From JBFXAN01 sp050184225 (GTDB taxonomy: Bacteria; Chloroflexota; Dehalococcoidia; CAUJGQ01): DNA of 62,188 bases. Of this stretch, positions 50,501-58,577 are shown one piece after another (positions within the stretch are counted from its first letter, which is position 1; every line of letters starts with the position of its first letter). The translations under genes and the position numbers were made by a program. A model generated the notes under the pieces. The model saw only the letters and a program-made list of their open reading frames with translations, made no database searches and was not told where the DNA came from. The stretch spans positions 1 through 62,188 of the forward strand of contig JBFXAN010000019.1 of the NCBI GenBank assembly GCA_050184225.1, in the 5' to 3' direction.

Positions 50501-51601
50501 ATGGTTTACGATCTCATTCGACCGGTGCTCTTCCGGCTCTCCGGCGACGACCCGGAGCGCGCGCATGAGTGGGCGATGCATGCGCTGGCGACTGCCGGTC
50601 GATTGGCCGGCAGCAGACAGGTGCCGGGGTTGAGCGAACAGAATCCCCGGCTACAGACCGAAGTTGCGGGCCTCACCTTTCCCAATCCGGTCGGTGTCGC
50701 GGCCGGATTTGATAAGAACGCCGTGGCGCTGCCGGCGCTGGCCGCGCTCGGCTTCGGCTTCATCGAAGCCGGCACGGTCACTTTTCGACCTCAATCGGGC
50801 AATCCCCGTCCGCGCATCGTGCGGTTGCCGGAACGAGGGGCACTGATCAATCGAATGGGATTCAATAACGACGGCGCGGCGGTCGTCGCCCGGCGGCTCG
50901 GCCGAACTGGTTCCGCGCCGGTGCCAATTGGTATCTCCCTCGGCAAGTCCCGCATCACACCGCTTGAGGATGCGGTGGAGGATTATCGCGCGTCGTACCG
51001 GCTGCTGGCGCCGCACGCCGGCTATGTCGCGGTCAATGTCAGTTCACCCAACACACCAGGACTGCGAACCCTGCAGGAGCGGGCGCCGATCGCTGCGCTG
51101 CTCGCCGCGCTTCAGGCGGAAGGTGCGGTGCTTCAGTCGCGGACGGGTGCGCGGCCGCCCTTGTTCGTGAAGCTGGCGCCGGACCTCACCGATGACGCGC
51201 TCGACGAACTGATCGATGTGTGTCTGGCACACCAGATCGATGGGCTGATCGCGGTCAATACGACGACCGCGAGATATGACATGGCCGTCACGTTCGAAGG
51301 AGGACTGAGCGGACGTCCGCTCCTGCCGCGGGCGTTGGAGGTCGTGCGCTTCATCGATCGCGCCACGAAGGGCCGGCTGCCGATCATTGGTGTCGGTGGC
51401 ATCTTCAACGCCGGCGATGCGTATGCGATGATCCGCGCCGGAGCCAGCGCCGTCCAGGTCTACACCGGCCTGATCTACGAGGGGCCGACGATCGCGCGTC
51501 GAATCAACCGCGGCCTGCTGCGGCTGATGGACCGCGACGGCGTACCATCGCTCCGCGAGCTCATTCAGGAGATTCCCACCACATCAGCTGTCGCCAAATA
51601 G
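50501..51601 (+). CDS. pyrD: Dihydroorotate dehydrogenase (quinone), class 2
   Basis: FMN enzyme of 366 aa that oxidises dihydroorotate to orotate in pyrimidine synthesis, passing electrons to quinone. Signature PNPVGVAAGFDKNA, NRMGFNNDG, class-2 catalytic Ser in VNVSSPNTPGLR, and IIGVGGIFNAGDAYAMI. The N-terminal helical extension (VYDLIRPVLFRLSGDDPERAH) is the membrane-associating part typical of class 2. ATG at 50501 has GAGG 8 nt upstream. Followed by pyrE after 24 nt. Confidence 0.96.
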   Translation: MVYDLIRPVLFRLSGDDPERAHEWAMHALATAGRLAGSRQVPGLSEQNPRLQTEVAGLTFPNPVGVAAGFDKNAVALPALAALGFGFIEAGTVTFRPQSGNPRPRIVRLPERGALINRMGFNNDGAAVVARRLGRTGSAPVPIGISLGKSRITPLEDAVEDYRASYRLLAPHAGYVAVNVSSPNTPGLRTLQERAPIAALLAALQAEGAVLQSRTGARPPLFVKLAPDLTDDALDELIDVCLAHQIDGLIAVNTTTARYDMAVTFEGGLSGRPLLPRALEVVRFIDRATKGRLPIIGVGGIFNAGDAYAMIRAGASAVQVYTGLIYEGPTIARRINRGLLRLMDRDGVPSLRELIQEIPTTSAVAK

Positions 51602-51625
51602 GCGGTATGGAGGAACGAGAACGAG

Positions 51626-52258
51626 ATGACACATGAGGCAGGCCAGATCAATGTCGAACGGCTGGCGCTGGCGCTGGTTGAGGCGGGCGCGATCCAGTTC
51701 GGCGCATTTCGCCTCAAGCTGCACGAAGAGCGGCCGGATGCGCCCCTGTCGCCGATCTACATCGACCTGCGCCTGCTTCGATCGCATCCGGACCAGATGG
51801 ACGTGGCGGTCGCCGCGTATCGAGCGCTGCTGCAATCGTGTGCATTCGACTTGCTTGCAGACGTGCCGATGGCGGCAACGCCGTTCGTCGCGATCATCTC
51901 ACACCTCACACGAATTCCGATGATCACGCCGCGTCAGCCGAAGACGCACGGCTCCGGTGCGTCGATCGACGGCGCCTATCGGCCCGGTCAAACAGCGGTG
52001 CTGATCGACGACCTCGTCACCAAGGCCGACAGCAAGCTGGAGGCGGCGCGCGTGCTCGAAGCCGAGGGACTGCGCGTCCGTGATGTGGTCGTGCTCGTCG
52101 ACCGAGAACAAGGCGGACGCGAGCAGTTGACGGCGGCCGGTTACACGCTCCATGCGGCCGTCCGCTTTGCGGAACTGATGGACATCTACCGCCGCACTGG
52201 GGTGATCGATGACGAGGCGCATGCGCGGATCAGCGATTACATGGCCGTGACCCGCTAG
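51626..52258 (+). CDS. pyrE: Orotate phosphoribosyltransferase
   Basis: Enzyme of 210 aa converting orotate and PRPP to OMP, the step after PyrD. PRPP-binding motif TAVLIDDLVTKADSKLEAAR (about 120-140), substrate loop RQPKTHGSGASIDGAY with the flexible Lys, and a C-terminal domain of usual length. ATG at 51626 is preceded by GGAGGAACGAGAACGAG. With pyrD it forms a small pyrimidine operon. OMP decarboxylase is not in the window. Confidence 0.93.
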   Translation: MTHEAGQINVERLALALVEAGAIQFGAFRLKLHEERPDAPLSPIYIDLRLLRSHPDQMDVAVAAYRALLQSCAFDLLADVPMAATPFVAIISHLTRIPMITPRQPKTHGSGASIDGAYRPGQTAVLIDDLVTKADSKLEAARVLEAEGLRVRDVVVLVDREQGGREQLTAAGYTLHAAVRFAELMDIYRRTGVIDDEAHARISDYMAVTR

Positions 52259-52383
52259 CGCAGAACCATCCAGTTGGCGCCAGCTGTGGCCCCGCCAGGC
52301 CCGATTGTTCATGCTCACTCGTGTTACCACGACCCTCGCCATACGTTAACTGGCGCGGAGTTGACGATGGCGAGGGCCAGACG

Positions 52384-53628
52384 ATGACGGACGCCGCGCG
52401 CCACACCCGACAGACGACGCTGTTTTACGGCTGGGCTGTCGTTGCCGGTGCGTTCGTCGTCATGTTCATGGGATTCGGAGCGGCGTACACGTTCGGCGCG
52501 TTCTTTCACTCGCTCCGCGACGAGTTCGGCGCGACCCGCAGCCAGATCGCGTTGATCTTCGCGCTGACCTCTTCGATCTACTTCGGACTTGGGGTGGTGA
52601 GCGGCCGGATCGCCGACCGTGTGGGGCCGCGCCGGGTGATCGTGGCGGGCGGGATCCTGCTCGGCTCCGGATTCTTGCTGGCCGCATTTACTCAGCAACT
52701 CTGGCAGATCTATCTCACCTACAGCCTGTGCGTGGGGCTGGGCGTGGGGTTGACCTATGTGCCATCGATTGGAACCGTGCAGCGGTGGTTTGTCCGGCGG
52801 CGCGGGTTCGCCTCCGGTTTGGCGGTAGCAGGCATCGGCCTGGGGAATCTGCTCTTCCCACCCGTGGCGGCGGTGCTGATCGACGCGGCTGGATGGCGAA
52901 CCGCCTATATCGTCCTGGGTGTCGTCGTCCTCACCTGCACGCTCGCCGCGGCACTGGTGATCGAGCGCGGGCCGGAGGTGCGGGGTCTCCTACCCGATGG
53001 CGATACGTCGTCTGATCCAGCGAGCGTGGCGGTGTCATGGGGGATGACGCCGGGTGAGGCGTTGCGCACCCGGACGTTCAGAATCCTCTATCTGGCCTGT
53101 ATCGCGACGACACTCGGTCTGTTCATCCCATTCGCCCACCTCGTCCCCTACGCCGAAGACCATGGGTTGTCGGAGTTTACCGGTGCGGTCTTGCTCGGGG
53201 CGATCGGCGCCGGCAGCGTCGGCGGACGGCTGCTGTTGGGGGGCAGCGCGGACCGGATTGGCCGGCGGCAGGCGCTGGCGGGATCGTTCGTGCTGATGGC
53301 GGCGACGCAGCTGTGGTGGCTTGCGGCGACGCAGACGTGGTCACTGGTTGTGTTCGCGCTGCTCTTCGGCGCTGGCTACGGGGGCTTCGTCGCGCTGATA
53401 CCGGCGCTGGCGTCGGACTACTTTGGCATCCGGCACACGGGCGCGCTGATCGGCCTGCTCTACACCAGCGCGGCGATCGGCAGCCTGGTTGGACCGACGC
53501 TGGCCGGCGTCGCCTTCGACCTTCGTGACAGCTACACCCTTCCGATCCTCCTGAGTGCCGTCGCGAATCTGTTCGCCGCCGGCTGCATGGCGATCATCGG
53601 CGCTCCATCCCACATCCAGATGGAATGA
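52384..53628 (+). CDS. Major facilitator superfamily transporter
   Basis: Membrane transporter of 414 aa with about 12 helices. The start FYGWAVVAGAFVVMFMGFG, loop GRIADRVGPRRVIVAGG (MFS motif A between helices 2 and 3) and GGSADRIGRRQALAGSF (motif repeat in the second half) are typical of the monocarboxylate/oxalate-formate type. ATG at 52384 has GAGG 8 nt upstream. Substrate unknown. No operon partner is evident apart from the EamA gene 46 nt downstream. Confidence 0.9.
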   Translation: MTDAARHTRQTTLFYGWAVVAGAFVVMFMGFGAAYTFGAFFHSLRDEFGATRSQIALIFALTSSIYFGLGVVSGRIADRVGPRRVIVAGGILLGSGFLLAAFTQQLWQIYLTYSLCVGLGVGLTYVPSIGTVQRWFVRRRGFASGLAVAGIGLGNLLFPPVAAVLIDAAGWRTAYIVLGVVVLTCTLAAALVIERGPEVRGLLPDGDTSSDPASVAVSWGMTPGEALRTRTFRILYLACIATTLGLFIPFAHLVPYAEDHGLSEFTGAVLLGAIGAGSVGGRLLLGGSADRIGRRQALAGSFVLMAATQLWWLAATQTWSLVVFALLFGAGYGGFVALIPALASDYFGIRHTGALIGLLYTSAAIGSLVGPTLAGVAFDLRDSYTLPILLSAVANLFAAGCMAIIGAPSHIQME

Positions 53629-53674
53629 TTCCACGACATTTTCTTAAGGCCGGGTATCGCGTCTACTACTGGGC

Positions 53675-54550
53675 ATGGGTGAACTCGCCGCGCTCGGAAC
53701 CGCGCTCCTCTGGACGACAACGAGCACGCTGGTGGGCACCCAAACGTCGCGGGTTCCGACGGCGGTGATCGGCGCGGTCCAGCTGATCACGGCCACGCTA
53801 TTACTCTGGATGATTGCCGGCGTTCTCCTGGTGGCGGGCGATGCCGTGGCACCGACGCTGCCGCAAGGGATGGCGCTGATCGCGTCGGCGCTGATCGGCC
53901 CCGGTCTGGGCGACCTGCTGTACTTTTACGGCATCCGCGTGATCGGTGTCTCCCGCGCGTTCCCGATCTCGATGGCGGGTTCGCCGCTCTTTACGATCGC
54001 ACTCGCGGCGGTGTTCCTCGGAGAAGCGATCACGCTGCCAGTCGTCACTGGCGCGTTCCTGACGATCGCCGGTATTTCGCTGATCGCGACGAGGCGGCAG
54101 AGCAGCGAGATGGGAAGGGACGCCCGTGTCTGGCGCGGGATCGGCATCGTCCTGCTGGCGGCTCTCCTCTGGGCAGCATCAACGGTATCGCTGCGCGCGG
54201 CAGCCGACGGCGTCTCGGCGCCCCTCGCATCATCGATCCGGATTCCGGCGGCGGCGGCGTTTGCGTTCGTCCTAGCGCGTGGCACCGGCCGTGTCCTGCG
54301 ACCGGGCCACTACGGTACGCGGAGCATGATCACCCTGGCGGCGGCCGGTATCCTGGGCGCGGGCATGGGCAGCATGCTCTATGTGGTCGCCGTCCAACAC
54401 GCCGGGGCAGCGCGAACGGCGATCCTCTCGACACCGGCGCCACTCTTCGCATTGCCAATGGCGGCGCCGATCCTCCACGAACGGATCACCCATCGCGTCG
54501 TCGCCGGCACGATGCTATCGATCGTCGGGATCTGGCTGGTAACGCTGTGA
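53675..54550 (+). CDS. EamA/DMT-family transporter
   Basis: Membrane protein of 291 aa with about ten helices arranged as two EamA repeats: LAALGTALLWTTTSTLVG starts the first and GIVLLAALLWAASTVSL the second. These transporters export or import small metabolites such as amino acids. A short gap from the MFS gene and shared direction suggest one transcript. Substrate not known. Confidence 0.88.
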   Translation: MGELAALGTALLWTTTSTLVGTQTSRVPTAVIGAVQLITATLLLWMIAGVLLVAGDAVAPTLPQGMALIASALIGPGLGDLLYFYGIRVIGVSRAFPISMAGSPLFTIALAAVFLGEAITLPVVTGAFLTIAGISLIATRRQSSEMGRDARVWRGIGIVLLAALLWAASTVSLRAAADGVSAPLASSIRIPAAAAFAFVLARGTGRVLRPGHYGTRSMITLAAAGILGAGMGSMLYVVAVQHAGAARTAILSTPAPLFALPMAAPILHERITHRVVAGTMLSIVGIWLVTL

Positions 54551-54576
54551 CTTCCAGCCGGGACCGTTGCCACAAA

Positions 54577-54801
54577 CTATTCCTCGTCAGCACGACCGGT
54601 CCACTGAATCTGAGCTGGATCGTCAACCAGCTTGCGCTCGGCAGCGAGCTCACGCACGCGCACCATGCCGATCATCGTGTCTTCGTCAAGCAACACCCAG
54701 TCAGAGGTGGCTGGCGCGGCGAAGCGGGTGGCCGCGCGCAACGCTTTGCGCGTGCGTGCGTTCAGATAGATACCGGGGACTGCCTGTTCGTTCGTCGTCA
54801 C
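54577..54801 (-). CDS. Small protein of unknown function
   Basis: ORF of 74 aa from GTG at 54801 (AGGTGA about 6 nt upstream), reading VTTNEQAVPGIYLNARTRKA, then SDWVLLDEDTMIGMVRVREL and an acidic end. No domain recognised. The pattern of a short basic helix followed by a WVLLDE strand could be an antitoxin or small regulator, but there is no partner gene. An upstream start would add 15 residues of poor character. Confidence 0.45.
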   Translation of the reverse strand: MTTNEQAVPGIYLNARTRKALRAATRFAAPATSDWVLLDEDTMIGMVRVRELAAERKLVDDPAQIQWTGRADEE

Positions 54802-54894
54802 GCTTTTCACCTGATGTGGGGAATTCGAGCACGAGGCGCGACGCACCGGTCCACCTCATGCAATCGTCACTCTGCACTGTGTCTGGTGCCAACG

Positions 54895-55464
54895 TCAATC
54901 GCTTGACCACGCTGCCGCGTCGGGAGCATCGCGCAGGAGGAGGCTTTCGGCGATCGTCCGGCGGACATGACGTTTCACTTCGCGTCCCGTGAAGTCGCCC
55001 AGATGCAGCGTCGTGTAGTGTTCCTCATCGGCAAATCGATTGCCGAAGGCGACCAGCCGTTCCACCCGGTCGGAGGTCGCCGGACGCCCTGCCAGTACCT
55101 TGAGCAGACCTTTGAGCAGCGTCAGCGTCAGCGCCGGAGGATGCAACGACTCGAGCGCCTCCATCACCGACTCTTCGCCGCCGTTCTCGGCAAGATAAGC
55201 GGCCGCCGCGACCCGCACGGCAGAGGTTGGCCCAAACCGCAACAAGCCCTCGAAGAAGGGTGCGGCATTCACCCCATACGCCTGGGTCGCCTGAGCCATA
55301 AAGTCCACCGCCCGCTCGCGCGAACCGCCCTCAAGCCCGAGCAACTCCCGATACACGTGCACGGCCTCCTCCGGACCCTGCATAGAACGCGAGACGAGCG
55401 CGAGCATCCGTTGCGGATCGAACGCCGTTACCCAGGGGTTCGCCGATTCGAATGTCACGTGCAT
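54895..55464 (-). CDS. Helical repeat (HEAT-like) protein
   Basis: Protein of 189 aa, all-helical, with repeat-like blocks (LLRFGPTSAVRVAAAAYLAE, SLHPPALTLTLLKGLLKVLA, RVERLVAFGNRFADEEHY). No catalytic motif. The ATG at 55464 begins 2 nt after the stop of the GNAT gene (TGA, GG, ATG), so the two are co-translated, and it may bind a protein partner. Function unknown. Confidence 0.6.
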   Translation of the reverse strand: MHVTFESANPWVTAFDPQRMLALVSRSMQGPEEAVHVYRELLGLEGGSRERAVDFMAQATQAYGVNAAPFFEGLLRFGPTSAVRVAAAAYLAENGGEESVMEALESLHPPALTLTLLKGLLKVLAGRPATSDRVERLVAFGNRFADEEHYTTLHLGDFTGREVKRHVRRTIAESLLLRDAPDAAAWSSD

Positions 55465-55466
55465 CC

Positions 55467-55985
55467 TCACTCGCCGACGACAAGGGGCCGCACCATGCGC
55501 ATTTCGCTGACCGAGGGTGTGTGCGGCAGCGGTTGCGTCTCCCCGGTTGGGCGGAACCCGCTCCGTTCGTAGAGCTTGATCGCTGGGATATTCTCGTCCG
55601 TGACCCACAACTCGAGACTTTGCGTTCCCTTCGATTGTGCCCAGTCAGCGACGGCCGCGATCAGCGCCGCACCGCCGCTCTGTCCGCGTGCATGAGGATC
55701 GATCCAGACGCCAACGAGCGCCACGGAAGTCGGGTCATCCACCGATCGAACACCGGTGCCCAAGCCAACCGCCCCGTTCCCCGATTCTATGATGAATGTA
55801 ACGCGGTCCTGACCGGCGGCGCCGGTGGCAGCGCGCTCGTGCCAGGAGGAATCCGGCCGCAATTGCTCCTCGGCGAGCGTCGTGCCAAAGGCCATCGGTG
55901 AATCGGCGAGCGCCCGGAGGCGAAGGGACCGGAGCACGAACCCTTCGTCGGCGCGCACGCGGCGGACTCGAAGCGCGTCCCCCAT
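55467..55985 (-). CDS. GNAT-family N-acetyltransferase
   Basis: Acetyltransferase of 172 aa. The acetyl-CoA loop is VWIDPHARGQSGGAALIAAV (motif A with R-G-x-G-like bases), and the fold ends IPAIKLYERSGFRPTGET, the usual beta-6/beta-7 motif. Starts with RVRRVRADEGFVLRSLRLRA. Substrate not known. First gene of a unit with the HEAT-like protein. The gap of 13 nt to the DinB-like gene suggests a three-gene operon. Confidence 0.87.
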   Translation of the reverse strand: MGDALRVRRVRADEGFVLRSLRLRALADSPMAFGTTLAEEQLRPDSSWHERAATGAAGQDRVTFIIESGNGAVGLGTGVRSVDDPTSVALVGVWIDPHARGQSGGAALIAAVADWAQSKGTQSLELWVTDENIPAIKLYERSGFRPTGETQPLPHTPSVSEMRMVRPLVVGE

Positions 55986-55998
55986 TGACGTCTGACTC

Positions 55999-56538
55999 CT
56001 ACCCAGGCGGACTACGATTCAGCAGATCGAGGATCCAGTGACGATGCTCCAGGTAGTGGCGGTACGTATCGCCGCTGACCTTCGCCAAGACGGTCCGCTG
56101 GCTCGGGTCGTTGTGCCAGTATGGGCGCGACAGATCGTCATCCGACAGCCGGCTGATCTCCGCGACGATCGCAGCATGCGACCGGTGGAAGTCATCAAGC
56201 ACCTCGGCGAGGGGTTGGTCCTTATGCTGTTCCTCGATCATCGCGTTGAGCTCGTCCAGGCCGGCGGCGGCATACGATACATCGTCGAGGCCGACGACCT
56301 CATGGTCATTGCCTGCGCGGAGGTGAGCGACGATCATGCGTTCCCAGGTTGCCAGATGGGCAAGATGATCCTTGATCGACCAACCGGACCCGTCGGTCCT
56401 GACCATCTGCGCCTCCGATAACCCATCGATCAGCGACTCCAGCACCTGGCGTGCAGGCGGGATCCGTTCTAGAAGCTCGGACTTCGACGTGGGTAGCGGC
56501 AAAGCTTCCATCACCGCTGGATCGAGCACGTCAACCAT
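55999..56538 (-). CDS. DinB-like/ClbS-type four-helix protein
   Basis: Protein of 179 aa with possible metal ligands in WSIKDHLAHLATWERM and YRHYLEHRHWILDLL, the pattern of DinB-like four-helix bundles, and closest to ClbS/DfsB members that act on small reactive compounds. Start: ATG at 56538, or GTG three codons later with AAGG 7 nt upstream. Substrate unknown. It starts the run of three minus-strand genes and faces the histidine kinase divergently. Confidence 0.78.
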   Translation of the reverse strand: MVDVLDPAVMEALPLPTSKSELLERIPPARQVLESLIDGLSEAQMVRTDGSGWSIKDHLAHLATWERMIVAHLRAGNDHEVVGLDDVSYAAAGLDELNAMIEEQHKDQPLAEVLDDFHRSHAAIVAEISRLSDDDLSRPYWHNDPSQRTVLAKVSGDTYRHYLEHRHWILDLLNRSPPG

Positions 56539-56654
56539 CCTTTATCACCGCGATTGATCGGCGTACGGCGAATTGAAACTTGATCGCCTGGAGGATCCTG
56601 GCGCGGGACCGCACTCCTGGGTTATCCCATACCCTGTAACAGCGGCTACCACGT

Positions 56655-56670
56655 GCGGACGCGCGTCCGC
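56655..56670. promoter_or_regulatory. Perfect 16-bp palindrome in the divergent region
   Basis: GCGGACGCGCGTCCGC at 56655-56670, about 117 bp from the DinB-like start and 138 bp from the histidine kinase start. It may be an operator or a hairpin. Nothing else is evident in 56539-56807. Confidence 0.35.
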
Positions 56671-56807
56671 CGTCACGCGACCGTCTGACCTGCAGAGTAT
56701 ACCGTTGACGATAATCATGGCGTGACGAGAGGCCGCCGTCGTTCCGTGTCCGATGGTGCAACCGATCACTCTGCAATGGCAGCCGTTTGATTCGATATTG
56801 ACCCGCC

Positions 56808-58550
56808 ATGAAAGTGTCGATGTTTCCAGAAGCAGGGTCGCAGGACGAGATAGGGGCGCCGTCGCGTATCGCCCCAGGCACACGCCTGATCGTGATCGCG
56901 ACGCCAATCGTCATTCTGCTCGGCGCCATTGGCCTGATTCTTGCCTGGCGCAGCTATCAATCCGAGCGGGATCAAGTGATCGACGAAAGCCGCCTGCTCG
57001 CGGTTTCGGCAGCGGCGGACGCCAACCGGTTTCTCCGCGGCGAGATCGCGCTGCTGGAAGCTGTCGCGTCGAGTCCGACGATGCGGGGACCAAACTGGGC
57101 CGCGGTTGAAGTCTATCTCCACGAGCTGGTTGCATCGCAACCGCAGATGCTCAGCATCAGCTGGATCGACCTGACCGGATCGACTCGTGCCGCCGCCCCC
57201 GCCGGTATGGCAGATCCGGCGGCCGATCTATCGGGACGCGAGTACTTCAAAGCGGTGACACAGCAACAGGCGTCGTATGTCAGCGCGGCACAAGCCGGCG
57301 AACCGGACGATCACGCCGCCATCACCATCGCCGTACCGACCCGTGATACCGGCGGCGAACTGATAGGATTGATCGGCGCGCGCATCGGCCTCTTCTCGCT
57401 CGAAGAGTCGCTCACCGCGTTTCAGCCACGCGGGTCCGGACGGTTGCTGGTGGTAGACCGTGCCGATCAGTTGATCGTCAACACCGAAGAATCGGCGGGG
57501 TTTCACGACCTCAGCGCATCCGAGCTGCTGCGCCGGTCGCGCGAGCGTGATACCGGTGTGCAGGCGGACATTGACGGTCTGCAAGGGGATCCGAACCGAA
57601 TTGTGTCGTTTGCATCCGCGCCGGTTGGTGGGTGGATGGTGTTCGTCGAACGGCCCGCCGATGCCGCGTTCTCCCGTGCCGAGGAGACCTTGATCACGGA
57701 GGTGGTCGCGCTGACGTTCGTCGTGCTGGTCGGCGTCGGCGGATTGGTCTGGACCGGCCGCTGGCTCAATCGCGCGGCGGCAGAGCGCGAGCAGCTGCTG
57801 ACCAACGAACGCACAGCACGGGCGGAAGCGGAATATGCCGTGCACCAGCGCGATCTTGTGCTCTCTGGTGTCAGTCACGATCTGAAGAGTCCCCTCACGA
57901 CGATTCGCGGTCTTGCCCAAATTCTGCGGCGACAGGCCGGCCGGCTCGCGGAAGCACCGCCCGGCCTCAGCGACGGTTTGGACCGGATCGACGCGGCATC
58001 GGTGAAAATGGTGTCGATGATCGACGAGCTCCTGGACGCCGCCCGGCTGGAGACGGGACAGCCGCTCGAGCTACATCAGGAGCCGATGGATCTGGTCGCG
58101 CTCGTCCGTGGCGTTGCCGACACGCATCAGCGCACGACCGACCGCCATCGCATCGTCGTCGAAGAAGGTACGACGCCTCTCGTCGGGGATTGGGACCGCC
58201 CCCGCTTGGAGCGTGTGCTCGATAACCTCCTCTCGAACTCGATCAAGTATAGTCCGGAGGGCGGCACGATCACGCTGACCCTCTCGGGCATCCGCGATGA
58301 CAATGACGAGGGTGGTGGTTGGGCCAAGCTGACCGTACAGGACGAGGGGTTAGGCATCCCCGCTGATGAACTCTCGCTCGTATTCGATCGGTTCTACCGC
58401 GGTGAAAACGTGGCGGGGAAGATCGCGGGGACGGGCATCGGGCTGGCCGGCGCCCGGCGGATTGTGGAGCAGCACGGCGGCACCCTCATCGCCGCGCGTG
58501 CTCCGGGCCGCGGGTCGATCTTCACCATGTGTCTGCCGTTTGAGCCATAA
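56808..58550 (+). CDS. Sensor histidine kinase with extracellular sensing domain
   Basis: Protein of 580 aa: membrane helix at about 26-47, extracellular double-Cache-like domain (AAADANRFLRGEIALLE, SWIDLTGSTRAAAP, PVGGWMVFVERPADAA), second helix at about 295-320, then HisKA with LSGVSHDLKSPLTTIRG (His near 356) and HATPase with LDNLLSNSIKYSPEGG, VQDEGLGIP and GTGIGLAGARRIVEQHGG. No receiver domain and no response regulator gene nearby, so it is an orphan. ATG at 56808. No HAMP domain is visible between helix 2 and HisKA. Confidence 0.93.
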   Translation: MKVSMFPEAGSQDEIGAPSRIAPGTRLIVIATPIVILLGAIGLILAWRSYQSERDQVIDESRLLAVSAAADANRFLRGEIALLEAVASSPTMRGPNWAAVEVYLHELVASQPQMLSISWIDLTGSTRAAAPAGMADPAADLSGREYFKAVTQQQASYVSAAQAGEPDDHAAITIAVPTRDTGGELIGLIGARIGLFSLEESLTAFQPRGSGRLLVVDRADQLIVNTEESAGFHDLSASELLRRSRERDTGVQADIDGLQGDPNRIVSFASAPVGGWMVFVERPADAAFSRAEETLITEVVALTFVVLVGVGGLVWTGRWLNRAAAEREQLLTNERTARAEAEYAVHQRDLVLSGVSHDLKSPLTTIRGLAQILRRQAGRLAEAPPGLSDGLDRIDAASVKMVSMIDELLDAARLETGQPLELHQEPMDLVALVRGVADTHQRTTDRHRIVVEEGTTPLVGDWDRPRLERVLDNLLSNSIKYSPEGGTITLTLSGIRDDNDEGGGWAKLTVQDEGLGIPADELSLVFDRFYRGENVAGKIAGTGIGLAGARRIVEQHGGTLIAARAPGRGSIFTMCLPFEP

Positions 58551-58557
58551 CGCACGG

Positions 58558-58575
58558 CGCCCGCCGAGGCGCCGG
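58558..58575. terminator. Short hairpin between convergent kinase and S9 peptidase genes
   Basis: GGCGCC (58558-58563) and GGCGCC (58570-58575), each palindromic and mutually complementary, with a 6-nt loop. It lies in the 27-nt gap between two convergent genes and could serve both. No U-tract. Confidence 0.3.
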
Positions 58576-58577
58576 CC